A DNA stretch of 64,000 nucleotides, from assembly GCF_025118155.1 (NCBI RefSeq), contig NW_026251387.1:2015501-2079500 (forward strand), written 5' to 3'. Positions 1-12,650 of this stretch are shown one piece after another; the stretch's first letter is position 1, and every line of letters begins with the position of its first letter. The position numbers were made by a program, and so were the translations under genes. Under the pieces are notes generated by a model, which saw nothing but the letters and a program-made list of their open reading frames with translations, was not told the DNA's origin and did no database searches. The DNA comes from Cokeromyces recurvatus (Eukaryota; Mucoromycota; Mucoromycetes; Mucorales; Mucoraceae).

Positions 1-146
1 TTTTTTTATCAGGCTATAGGGATAGACACTTAGGCAGCAAACAATATGCTGAGCATTTAGAAATGTTGATAAACTATTATGATAATAATGCTAATGAAGC
101 AAAGGATCATTTATGTACTATCGTCTCTAAGTTAAAGAGCAATGTA
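1..146 (+). pseudogene. Unidentified partial reading frame at left edge, interrupted by a transposon
   Basis: One plus-strand frame is open from the window edge to the left end of the Tc1/mariner element. It encodes a polar, partly helical stretch containing the segment QYAEHLEMLINYYDNN. After the element and its duplicated TA (right copy 1636-1637) the same frame resumes and runs about 20 further codons to a TAA near 1699. The element therefore appears to have inserted into this frame. I do not recognise the protein. It could be a real gene's last exon, an older repeat, or a chance open frame; sequence to the left of the window is needed. Confidence 0.3.
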
Positions 147-1573
147 CACCAAATGGAAAAATTATTCGCGCATTTTTTCAAAAAAAAAAAAAAAAAAAAA
201 AAAAAATTAGCACTACTTCAGCATACGTAAAATGCGCAAATTTATTAGATAGGTTTACGATTAAGACAATCTTCAAACTTGGATGCAGAATAATTACAAA
301 ATCTTCGAAGATCACTGTACAATCTTCTATTGCAAGCGTCTGCAATTCTTGAAGTCAATATTTCTTTCAAAAGCTGCTCTCTTTTAAGTTTGCTTTTACA
401 AACCGACCAAAATTGCTCAATGGGGATAAGCTCAGGCGAATAAGGGGGCAGATATACGTACTTAAATTTCCGGCTCTCAATAAGGTTTTGAATGTCTTGA
501 TGCTTATGAATAGAAGCATTGTCCATTATCAGATAACGACCTTTAAATTCCTCAGGATGGTCCATTACATCCAAAACACTATTGATAAAGTTGAAGTAAT
601 ACCCAGTAGTTGTACCACTGTTACTATTCACTTTTGAAGTGGATTCTCTTACTGCTTTTCTCTTTTTTTGATGGAGGCAACGCTCGTGGTCTTTGCTCTT
701 GTTTTGGGTACTTTCACAATCGCACGATCGCCTTCTTTGGACCAAGAAAAATTTCTTCTAAGATTGATATGAAAAGCAACTTCACCAATAAACACGCAGT
801 TGCTGGTGAAGTCCATATCTACTTCCACCCATTTTTTTTTACCCACTGATAACGCTCTTCAATTTTTCTTCAGTGCTGTTTCTCTCTACGGATTGTAAAC
901 GTGCTTACTTGAATTTAATTTTACATTTCTCCTTTACAAATCTGTTAAAGCCGCTTTTACTGATATCAAGTTTACCAAACCTATCAGTCAATGCATTAAG
1001 CATATAGTCTAATGTAACGGAGTCGGGTGTTTTTGTCCTCCCATTCAATTATGAAGTCCTTATGCTTCTCGGTTAAGATTGGTGGTCTACCCACTGGTCT
1101 TCCGCTGCCTGTAGCTCTTTGAATGTACTCCTGAGGAGCTTTGTTGTTCTTGGCCACCCAGCCCTGTGCTGTGCTGTGCTGTGCGAACATTAATATTAAG
1201 AGACATCGCAGCAGCACGAACGCTCATTCCTTTTCTCCTCGACAAGATAAAAGAGTTTCTCTTTCTCGGTATCCTTATAGTGTTTATATGCTTTTGTTCC
1301 CTTATTCGTTTGCTTTTTGTCGTTTGGTGGTGTTTCAGTTTTCGTTCTTATTTCTTTCTCGGGAGGCTTCAACGCTGTATAACGATCGTAATCAGTTACG
1401 CTTTCGACTGGATACATCTCGTTATCAACCTCCATTTAAAACTCTATCACTTTGTATCCTTCAATGTCATGTTGATTTCCTAAACCGTCTTCAAAAATAA
1501 TGTTCATCTTCTTAAATGTTGCAAAGAAAGAGAGTTAAAGAAAAAATACACTAATCTTTTTCAATTATGTACG

Positions 1574-1615
<42 letters not shown>

Positions 1616-1635
1616 AATAATTTTTCCGTTTGATG
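147..1635 (-). mobile_element. Tc1/mariner DNA transposon, degraded copy with TIRs and TA target duplication
   Basis: The ends are inverted repeats. Left 147-167 reads CACCAAATGGAAAAATTATT and the right end, 1615-1635, is its inverted copy with two differences. Each end is flanked by TA (145-146 and 1636-1637), the duplication typical of Tc1/mariner. Just inside both ends lies a homopolymer run: A at about 180-206, T at about 1569-1614. The element is about 1.49 kb, normal for the superfamily, and its body carries a minus-strand transposase broken by frameshifts. It sits inside an otherwise open reading frame. Confidence 0.85.
245..1435 (-). pseudogene. Tc1/mariner (DDE) transposase, frameshifted
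   Basis: Three minus-strand pieces in different frames follow the order of a fungal Tc1/mariner transposase. The N-terminal helix-turn-helix part (about 1435-1000) contains SGRPVGRPPILTEKHKDFI. A middle piece (about 846-649) has VFIGEVAFHINLRR, where the usual first catalytic Asp (FIDE) is replaced by Gly, followed by KVPKTRAKTT. The C-terminal piece (745-245) has the second catalytic Asp in YLIMDNASIHKH and the box LPPYSPELIPIEQFW. A slipped repeat of GCTGT near 1165-1182 lies at one disruption. The copy cannot encode an active enzyme as it stands. Confidence 0.85.
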
Positions 1636-1639
1636 TATT

Positions 1640-3353
1640 CCCTGAAAATTCAATTAATTATACAACTAATAACTGTTTAGTGATTAAAAAATAATAAGCA
1701 AATCTGTAAAAGGTATACTGTCAATTAGTGTGATATGTTTTTTTTCCCAATGAGGCAGACATACACTGTTAAAAACACTGTTGAACTTGCTCAAAATTAT
1801 GGAGATTCACTTAAAGATAGAGCATAAATAAGTTGCTGCATATGAGATAGATATAGAGAAAAAAAAACAATGCCTTTCACAAGTGAAAAATAAAAAGAAA
1901 GATGGGAAAAGAGCATGTTAAGTTCATAATCAAGGGCTTTTTCTAGAAACAACTCTTAGCTACAAACTCTGATTTAATATATATAGTTTATATATGAAGA
2001 GTTTGAGGGTTTTAAGTCAAAGCAACCCTATATTTTACAAGTTTAGGAAAGAAATTTATAATCTTAGTTTTACAAGAATTTACTGTCTTATTATAAAGCT
2101 TAATGATGGAAATACTTTGATTAAAAGAAAGGGGTTGGGTCTTCAAGTATAGGAGTTCAAATGTTGAATATCTTAAAAAAAAAATTATGTACCTTTTGAC
2201 TTTTGAAAGTTATTTAAAACCTAACTTTTTATATCACATATAGACGCAAAAATTTGTTCTGTCATTACGATTGAATACACTGTAATTTAAAAAAAAAAGG
2301 GGGGGAGGGTAATAGTTCATGTTTTCGAAAGAAGGTAAGCAAGAGATATTTCTATTCTAATAAGACATAGGTTTCATTAAGCGCATCAAGACGATTTAAT
2401 TTGACTAAAGTTGTATAGTTAACTGATATCAAAAAGCTATAGATTTGAATATCTATAAAGTAACAAGGATATATAAACATATACTGTAACACTGTATACA
2501 TGTTGTATATGTCAGGAGCTAAGATACTCTTAATTATTTTCATAGGGTTGTAACTCATCAAAGCACACCTTAAATAATGATATTTGAATTTATATATAAA
2601 TGCTCTTTAATAATAAAATGAAAAGATTGTAAGAATTGGTTTTATTTAACTATCTTTAAATAGTTAGTATTTGACAAATTACTTTTATTCTTTTTTTTTT
2701 CTAACTTTTCTATTGTACCTTTAACATTTATTACTGAGGATATATCAGTTTTAGAAGTCAAATTATTTTTATTAATGACTTTTATTAAATTGACGAGTAT
2801 TTATAAGAATTATTAAAGAAATAGCCTGCGATAGGATGTGAAACAGAAAAGTAAAAGTGTTAGTGAACGACCGAATAAAATATGTTATAAATAACGAAGT
2901 CTTATATGTTTTGATATTATTCGCGAAGTAAGTAGATTAGAAAAGTTTTAAGAGAATCTAGTTTGAATCTCTCGAGTAATAATTTTATGATGATCTACTT
3001 GTTTAACTAAGAAACATAAGCTTGTGATGCGCATTTTCTTATATACTTTTCTATTAGATATGCATTTTCTACACCTCCGAATAAAGAAAGCTCTAGATTT
3101 TTCTGTACGATACGAAATAGTACAAAGAATATGTACATCTATATACTCAATGGTATATATCTCCATTGGCTACAATTAGCATTTATTCTATTGTTTCATT
3201 CCCCTTTATTTATTCAAAGAATAAATTGTTTACTGAGAAAAGATAATCTGATATCACAGCTTACAGCAAATAACTATAATAACTCAAGAGATAAATGAAT
3301 ACTTTTTTTATTTCAGACACTACTGTAGATAAAAAAAAAGGTATACATGTACA

Positions 3354-3399
<46 letters not shown>

Positions 3400-3776
3400 C
3401 TACTCTCAGATATTTCTATATAGTATTACTTGTTAATGCCCTTTTATAGTCAAAGGATAAAGTCAATTATACTAAAGTCTATAAATAGACAAAATTTATA
3501 TAAGCAGCAACAAAGAAGGGGAAAAAAGCTTCGTTTAAATAAATAAAAAAAGGGTGAGAAAGGAGCTTGGCATTCAATATGTATGACGATCTATATTTAA
3601 AGTGTAACAAAGGTAAACAGAGTCATATCGTTAAATCTTTCTAATAGAAAACAATAAGCCACAATAAAGCACTGTGCCTATTAGAAACCTTTTGTTTATG
3701 TGAAAAAAAAATATAAATAGGGGAAGAAAAATAGATTTTTTTTGTTTTTCTTTTTGTTTTTCTTTTCCTTTGTGAA
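1640..3776. other. Gene-free AT-rich stretch
   Basis: No coding region is convincing on either strand. The stretch holds short A/T runs, a G-rich patch at about 2300-2307 and a long (AT)n microsatellite at about 3358-3397. Short open frames, such as the minus-strand one at 2948-3166, show no recognisable protein features. Confidence 0.5.
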
Positions 3777-3910
3777 AGTGATATTCTGAGGATATTGGTC
3801 ACTATAAACAATAAATCGTCAGTGATATTCTCCGGATAATGGTCACTCTAAATAATAAATCCCCCCAGTGAAGTTATTTGGATGTATTGGTCACTTAAAA
3901 TATTCAATCC
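3777..3910. repeat. Three tandem ~44-bp repeats, each a potential hairpin
   Basis: Units start at 3777, 3821 and 3867. Each begins AGTGA and carries TCACT about 20-24 bases later, so each unit can fold into a short stem-loop; an AT-rich tail of about 15 bases ending in AATC follows. Units 1 and 2 differ at a handful of positions, and unit 3 is more diverged. No gene overlaps the array. The role is unknown; it may be a decayed mini-satellite or a subterminal repeat of a lost element. Confidence 0.7.
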
Positions 3911-4614
3911 CGAGAGTATCTTTCATCTGGTGTTTTCACGTCTCTCGTTAAATAAAACTGTGAAAGGAAGCACATAATGATCAACCTCCACGATTGGTTG
4001 CTTCTGGAAACAGTGGTCTTTTTTATTATATAGAGAAGCTACTGGCTAATTGGATCATTACCCCTTTTTTATTATTAATTATAAATGAAAAAAAAAAACT
4101 TTTATGTAATAACGACTTGTAGAAGATGATTCAATATTAACTAAATGAGCTTTGTAGTTGTTTATGTACTGTATTGATTATCATTTTTATAAGTTGGTGT
4201 AAGGATTAACAAACAGGATTGTTAAATTAGTAGTATTAATGAAAATACAAGAAAAACCAGGTTTTGGCTGTAATATTTTAATTAAAAATAGTGATATAGA
4301 ATATCGTGATAATAGGCATTTTGCACTATGAAGTTGTTATTAAAACAAAAGAATCGAACTCAATGACTGAAGGTTATATCATATTACCAACAAAGCCTTT
4401 AAAAGGCATACTGAATAATTTTACCGTTAAAAAATAAATAAAGGGATTAATTAAAAGAAGCATAATATTCAGGATTCTTCACTCAAGATTAAATTTGCAA
4501 CTAATTACTACATGTCTGTGGTATCTCTATAGGTTAAAAAAAAAGAACTAAAATTGTATTATAGTGTAAGAACATAAGCTTATTTGCTTAATCTATTATT
4601 TTCCTTCATTATTT

Positions 4615-4790
4615 AAAAATTCAATTGAAGAGTTTTGGACTAAGCTTAAGGCTATTATAAGAAAATATTACTTATCTGTTGAAGATAGTTTGAAAACTAA
4701 ATTTACTGAAGTTTACGAAAGCAGTTACTCAATTGGAGTATAAAGGTTGAATAAGATACTTATTTTCTTAAGGGAATAAAATAAATAATT
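4615..4790 (+). pseudogene. C-terminal scrap of a Tc1/mariner transposase
   Basis: A plus-strand frame reads NSIEEFWTKLKAIIRKYYLS followed by VEDSLKTKFTEV, matching the NPIEEFWSKLK segment after the second catalytic Asp in Tc1/mariner transposases. A stop codon interrupts it near 4743. No upstream domain or terminal repeats are visible nearby, so this is an old fragment. Confidence 0.65.
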
Positions 4791-4901
4791 TTACAGATGT
4801 TCAAATAGTTAAAATAGCCAAGTAAATATGAGATATATAAATTAAAATATGCAACTCCATTATTCTAAAACACAATATATAATCATTCTCTATTTATTAA
4901 T

Positions 4902-6344
4902 TTAAGCGTGTTCTTTCTCTTCTTCGATTCTTGGTTTATAGCATTTTGGCATTTGATAAACAGGAACCTCCTTTCGATCAGCACCTTGAGCAAAATTAGG
5001 TGGTTTTGGTACAAGGCCCAATAATTCAAACATTTGTTTATCATCATTAAATTCATTGTTTGGAGTTGTTAATAGTTTATCACCTGTAAAGATAGAGTTT
5101 GCACCAGCCATAAAACAAAGGGCTTGCTCTGGTACACTAAATCTAACGCGACCTGCAGAGAGACGGACCATGGATTTAGGCATGATAATACGAGCTGTAG
5201 CAATCATACGAATCATTTCAAAGACCGAGACAGGTTTTTGTTTTTCAAGAGGAGTACCCTCAACAGCTAATAAGGCATTCACAGGAACACTTTCTGGGTG
5301 CTGCTTAAGAGTAGACAAAGTATGTAAGAGGCCAACACGATCTTCTTGTCGTTCGCCAAGACCAATAATACCTCCTGAACAGACAGATATACCAGCTTTT
5401 TGAGCATTTTCAATTGTCTTTAAACGCTCATCATAAGTACGTGTAGTAATAATCTAATAAAAATAAAAATAAGATAAAAAGAAAGTCAATCATTTTGCTC
5501 TTTACAAATGCTATATAATATATTACGTTTGGGTAATGTTCACGCGAGGTATCCAAGTTATGATTGTAAGCAGTCAATCCAGCATTTTTTAGTGCTTTAG
5601 CTTGTTCTTCATCCAACATACCTAAGGTACAACACACCTCCATACCCATGGATCTATTCTCATTATATTAATGATTAACATGAAACTACATTCATAATTA
5701 CATTTTTTTTTTTACCGAATAATCTTGACATGTTCTAAAATCTTATTAAAGTAAGTTTTACGGCCTTTCAAATCTCTCCAAGCAGCTCCCATACAAAATC
5801 TATTTTTTCTTTTTATTAGTTTCTCATGTTTCCTTTCAAATCACTGTACTACCTTGTACTACCGGCATCTTTAGCTTTTTGAGCAGCGTAAAGAATAGCA
5901 TCTGATTCAAGCATCTTTTCGGCTTTAACAGAAGTTTTATAACGAGAAGATTGAGGACAATATTTACAATCTTCAGTACAACCACCCGTTTTAATAGATA
6001 ATAAAGTGCATTGCTGAACTTCTCTGGGATTGAAATTTTCACGATGTACCTTAGCCTATTGAATTAAAATGAATATACACAAATGAGTACATTTTTTTTT
6101 CTTTTCTATTCTTTTTTTTTTTTACACCATAATACAATAGTTCCATAAGGGGTGAATCATAAATACTTTGAATTTCTTCTCGAGACCAATCATTTCTCAT
6201 AGGACCTGATGCATGAATAGCTGCTGCTGATAGTCCTTCAGATGTTGTCTTTTGAGTAATAGCTGCAAGTCGTGAAGGTACTGAAATACTCAAGTGACGA
6301 CGACTCGATTGGAGAGGTTTAGATAATAACCGAAAAGCTGACAT
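4902..6344 (-). CDS. BIO2: Biotin synthase (radical SAM), mitochondrial
   Basis: Biotin synthase converts dethiobiotin to biotin by radical-SAM sulfur insertion and normally acts in mitochondria. The gene has several exons. Exon 1 (6344-6126) starts [14 protein letters not shown], a Ser/Arg-rich, acid-free mitochondrial presequence, followed by the conserved [20 protein letters not shown]. Exon 2 (from about 6055) holds the radical-SAM cysteines in [16 protein letters not shown] (CX3CX2C). Later exons carry [33 protein letters not shown], and [10 protein letters not shown] with the SAM/[2Fe-2S] pocket. The last exon (to 4902) has [19 protein letters not shown] and a charged C-terminus. Every family landmark is present, so it should be functional. 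It shares the 504-bp region 6345-6848 with the divergent BIO3-BIO1 gene, whose product supplies its substrate. Confidence 0.95.
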
Positions 6345-6848
6345 TTGCTAAAAGAAAGATGGGACAGAGAAAGACAGAGAGAGGGGGGGGAGAAGGAAGA
6401 ATAAGAATAAATTATATATAAAAAGTTAAACACGTTTTATATATTTATATATTTGTGTATAAAAAAGAAAAAGAAAAGAAAAAAAAAAAGGAATGGGGAA
6501 AAGGAATTAAAACTAAAAAAAAATTATTGGAGTCACATCATCACAAAATTGAGATAAAAAAAGTTTTTTTTTAACTCTAGAAATTTACGATATTTCAACA
6601 ATAATGAGCGTTATTCATTATTATTAGTTTCAAAAATTGATATTTTTTTTTATTGAAATTATAGGGAAGACGTCTTTGTCTTTTATGATCTTTTATTTTT
6701 TTGGCATCCGAGATTGAACACTTACAGTGCAAACTTCTTTTCGGTAATTTAAACCTGTTTCCAAAAGATATTTTTTTTTAAAAAAAAAAAAAAAGTCTCA
6801 GCTTTTCTTTTTTTTCTTTTTTTTTCCCCTAAAAAAACTACTATTGTT
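6345..6848. promoter_or_regulatory. Shared divergent promoter of the biotin gene pair
   Basis: This stretch lies between the start codons of BIO2 (minus) and BIO3-BIO1 (plus). It is AT-rich, with a GA-rich run at 6366-6400 and T/A tracts near 6770-6835. The head-to-head layout suggests joint control. I see no motif that I can assign to a known regulator. Confidence 0.6.
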
Positions 6849-9561
6849 ATGCCTTCACCGTTTTTACCTACAAGGTCATTTCAAGCATATCAAATATTTG
6901 CAGCAAATACAAATGTTGGGAAAACAATTTTTGCCACAGGTTTATGCAGAGCAGCAGCCATTGTAGCAGAACAAAAGGATCGTGACGTGTTTTATTTGAA
7001 GCCTGTACAAACAGGTTATCCAATCGATAGCGATGAAAGGTTTTTGTAGTTTCTTTATGAAAGAAGAAACACTTTTATTTAACTTATTTGAATCTTCTTT
7101 AGACATGTTAAAACTTATAATTCATCTTCTTTATTGAAGACAAACACTTTATTTACCTATCCAAATCCTGTCAGTCCACATATAGCAACAGATAAAGTAA
7201 GATAAAAATGGACATGTTGCAATCAAAAAAGCATTTATTGATTAAATAAATAAATAAATATAAGCCTCCACATGATGATTTGGTAATGGCTAAAGTAAAG
7301 CAACAATTATTAGATTATTCAAGACAACAAAGGAAAAATGGCAGTTATCTTTTTTTGGAAACAGCAGGTGGTATCCATAGTCCTGTCATGTCAGGTACAT
7401 AATTTAATTTTTTTTTTTTTTTTGGGGGGGGAGAGAGATAAAGAAAGGAAATAGGGAATAAATGACCCCCTTTTTTTTCAAATAAATTAGGAACGCCCCA
7501 AGCTGATTTTTATCGACCTCTAAGATTACCTACACTCCTTATCGGTGATAGTAATTTAGGAGGAATTTCAACTACATTAACTTCTTTTGAATCCCTACGT
7601 TTGCGTGGATACGATATCCCCATCATTTTATTATTTAACCGACCTAACTATAAAAATCACGTCTTAATTGGGGAGAGAGTGAAAAAGAATGGGGTTTTAC
7701 AAGTAGCTACAATACCTCCACCACCTCAACCTATTGAGGATCCTATATCTGAGGAAGAATCTATGAAACGTTATTATACACAAGTAGATGAATGTTTGGT
7801 ACCTGTCATTGAACAGCTGGATACGGCTCATCAAGCAAGATTCGATCGATTAGAAACAATGGCTCAAAAATCAAGAGATATTCTTTGGTGGCCATTTACA
7901 CAACACAAGCTTGTCAAGGATGTGACAGTTATCGACTCTGCATACAATGACTACTTTACAACTTATCCAACAGATGGTACTGCTAAAGAAATGTTTGATT
8001 CTTGTGCTAGTTGGTGGACGCAGGGTCTAGGTCATGCTAATCCTGATCTAACCCTTTCTGCAGCCTATGCTGCTGGTCGTTATGGACATGTTATTTTTCC
8101 TGAAGCTACAAATGAACCTGCGCTATCTCTTGCTGAGACAGTCCTTCAGAACGATAACTGGGCCTCTCGTGTCTTTTTCTCTGATAATGGTTCGACAGCC
8201 ATGGAAGTAGCCCTAAAGATGGCTATGTCTGCTACTGCAAAACGTTATGGATTTAGTACAAAGGAGCCCGTAGAGATTCTTGGCATCGATGGTAGTTATC
8301 ATGGTGATACTATAGGTGCCATGGACGCCTGTGCCCCAAATGTTTACAATGAACAAGTTCAATGGTATCACCCCAAGGGTCATTGGTTAAAGCCCCCCTC
8401 TGTACATATCTCTCAGGGACATGCCTATGTCCGTTTACCTTCTGAAATAAAAGGGGAAAGCTGTAAGGTATATTACGATTCCATTGATGATATCTATTCT
8501 GTAGATGGAAAGGGTCGACTTCGTGATGATAAATCTCTAGCGGAGATTTATGGTCGCTATATTCGTACTCAACTAAAGTCTTTAAGGGACCAAGGACGTC
8601 GTATTGGCTCGTTATTAATGGAACCCGTCCTCATGGGGGCAGGTGGAATGATTTTTGTCGATCCTTTATTTCAACGTGTATTAATTGATATCGTACGCCA
8701 AGAAGGCTCACAATTATTATATGGTGTCACTGAGCGTAATAATAATAATAAGAGTAATAATGACTCATGGCAAGGTCTACCGATCGTCTTTGATGAAGTT
8801 TTTGCCGGTTGGTATAGATTAGGCCGACGATCGGCTTCTGAATTCTTAGGAGTAGTAAAGTCCTATCCATCTGATAATAACCATCCCAACTAATTTTTAT
8901 TTTTTTATTTAGACACCCGATATTACTGCTTATGCAAAAACATTGACAGGAGGACTTTTACCTTTGGCATTAACAGTCACTAAGGAATCCATTTATGATG
9001 TCTTTTTATCACATAATAAGCCAGATTGTTTATTGCATGGACATTCTTATACTGCTCATCCTATGGGATGTTCAGTAGCCAAGACATCAATTGAATCTCT
9101 TAATACAATGGCTGCTGCTAAAACAGGTGCTTGGGCACCATTTTGTCAAAATTGGGAAAAGAGCCAACATCATTCGATTTGGTCCATGTGGAGTCCTCAA
9201 ACAGTCGATCAGCTGTCTAAGCTTAATCGTGTAGAAAGCGTGATGACACTAGGCTCAGTTTTAGCTGTAGAATTAAAAGATGATGAAAGAAAAGGTAATA
9301 TACATTATAGACTATAGTAGTAATTATGTTTAATTCAATAATATAATACATATAGGTTATGGATCTAACGTATCCAAATCAATCATTGAAAATTTGCGTT
9401 TTGGACAATTCAAGAATGGATTTGATGGTTCTTCAGAAACAGGTATTAATTTATTTGCTAGACCCCTTGGTAATATTATTTATTTGATGACATCTCAAAT
9501 CACTACACCTGACCGTGTTCATCAATGCGAACAAGCTCTCTTAGAAACACTTGCCAACTAA
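6849..9561 (+). CDS. BIO3-BIO1: Bifunctional dethiobiotin synthetase / DAPA aminotransferase
   Basis: One protein fuses BioD and BioA, the two steps before biotin synthase; this fusion is known in plants and filamentous fungi. The BioD part has a degenerate P-loop NTNVGKTIFATGL, the LKPVQTGYP segment, and ETAGGIHSPV for substrate and Mg binding. From about residue 240 the PLP aminotransferase begins with WWPFTQHKL and continues through SWWTQGLGHANPDL, FFSDNGSTAMEVALKM, DGSYHGDTIGAMD, IVFDEVFAGWYRLGR, and the PLP lysine in KTLTGGLLPLALTVT. Exons are separated by introns after 7040 and 7199, at about 7395-7490, at 8855-8912 (donor GTAGTAAAG gives EFLGV-TPDI) and at about 9294-9356. The last exon ends ETLAN then TAA at 9559-9561. 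No break or missing catalytic residue was seen. Confidence 0.94.
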
Positions 9562-9813
9562 ACATCCATAGAACTCTTGTATATTATTATTATTGCTGCC
9601 TTTTAATAAAAATATAACCACCAATTATTTTCATGGTTTATTTGACCATTTTAGCTTATATTTTATTTATTAATAGTATTAACATAATGGAGGAAAATAT
9701 ATAAAATTGAAATGTTATACTTTGTATGATATCAATAAAAAAAAAAAATAAAAAGGAAAAAAAAAAAAGAAACGAAGCTATTACACACACTAATTTTATT
9801 TTTCTCTTTATAT

Positions 9814-11086
<1,273 letters not shown>

Positions 11087-12333
11087 TATCTTATATAAAG
11101 AACAATAAAATGTGATAAAAAAAAATAAAAGCGAAATAAAATAAGGTGGAAAAAAAATTAAACGCGTTAGTATTAAAAAACAATATTCGGGGGTAAAAAA
11201 AAATACATATTTGTGTATTAGGTAAGTAATTGATATTAACGTGATACGTCAGTCTTTTTAATTAAAAAATAATAGTTAAGCAAGATTGTGAAAAGATATG
11301 GAATGCCACAAACATAATTTTGAGATAGAAAGTAACGAAGAAGAAGTAGTTTGATGAGGGAGTTTTTTTCTTTCTCAAATAGAAAAGATAATAGTATGTG
11401 TTTTTTTTTCTTGAAATAGTTATCATACTGCTTTTAATAATCACTACATCTTTATTTTACATTATTACAAATGAGAGCATGATGCACTCTTTGATCACTT
11501 TCATCTTTAACTTCTAACATCATTACCACAAACGGCATATGTATATTACAAACATTACAGTTAGTAGTCTGTAGATCACGATCTTAAAGCTTTAAATTTA
11601 TTAATGTTCAACATAAAACTTTAACTGGCATATAAACACTAAACTGCTTAATACAATAGTTTCTGATTTCAACAGATACATAATCAAAATTATCCTTAAC
11701 GAAGGCTATACTGCTAGCTAAAAAAAAAAATCATATAACTAATTTTCAGCAAGCACATGTATTTTATATTTCTTGTGTTGTATTAGAATCTTTCAAGTTC
11801 TTTTTTTTTATATATAGGCATATACATATATCTCTTAAATACGTCAAAAGGATTCTTCTTTTAGGGCAAACTCCTTTTAGATAGGGTACTAAAGATAATC
11901 TTATTACCGCAATCTTAAAGAAAAAATCCAATAGTAGTTCAATAAACAAGAACTAAAATGAAAATATGAGAAACTTTTAATTCTAATCGATTAGGTATAC
12001 AATTTAAACACGTGCCTTTAGTAGATGCACGAGTCATAAACCGTATTTTTTTTCCCCAACGTATAAGGTCTTTATTGCGATGATGAAGAAGGGCTTTGAT
12101 TTCAAAATGTTGAGTCTTATTATTTTCATCATTAAGATCAATTATTTAATTGCATGACATTTGTACACCCTTTTTCGTCAATGCAACATACATACGTTAC
12201 CTTGATTCTTGTGAACCAAATTGCCGAAACGATTACTTTTGCAAATTTAAAGAGATTTATCTTCTATTCAAAGACAGGTTTTTTTTTTATTATTATTATT
12301 GTAGGAGAGAAACATGCTATGTTCTCAAGTGCC

Positions 12334-12376
<43 letters not shown>

Positions 12377-12650
12377 AATCAAAAGAAAAAGTATTGTAAA
12401 AATAAATATAATAAAATTTAAGGAAGGGGGTGAGCAAATTAATAATTTAATCTTTTTTTTATTGTTGCATTATTAGTAGCAGTTGTCATGGTATCAAGTT
12501 ATTTTTGGTAAATAAACCTCTTTTATTATGTTTTACGTTTAAACTCAAAATTCAATTTTTTTTTTTTTTTTTTTTAATTCCGAGAAAAGAGAAGAGTTTT
12601 CTTCCAAGTGTTATCTATTTATTCTTTCTTTCCCTTTTATAATATATATT
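11087..12650. other. Intergenic region between divergent PP1 and transporter genes
   Basis: About 1.5 kb without a supported gene. It contains a ~38-nt T run at about 12338-12375 and a second T run at 12556-12575. This is the only upstream DNA for both flanking genes. Confidence 0.5.

Noticed and set aside
4330..4385. Minus-strand tRNA-like stretch with a GTTCGATTC B-box-like element and GTTGGTAATATGAT.
   Set aside because: The acceptor and anticodon stems do not pair properly and no anticodon loop can be placed.
12150..12399. Overlapping open frames ending in long Phe runs.
   Set aside because: The openness comes from a T homopolymer; no start context, homology or codon pattern.
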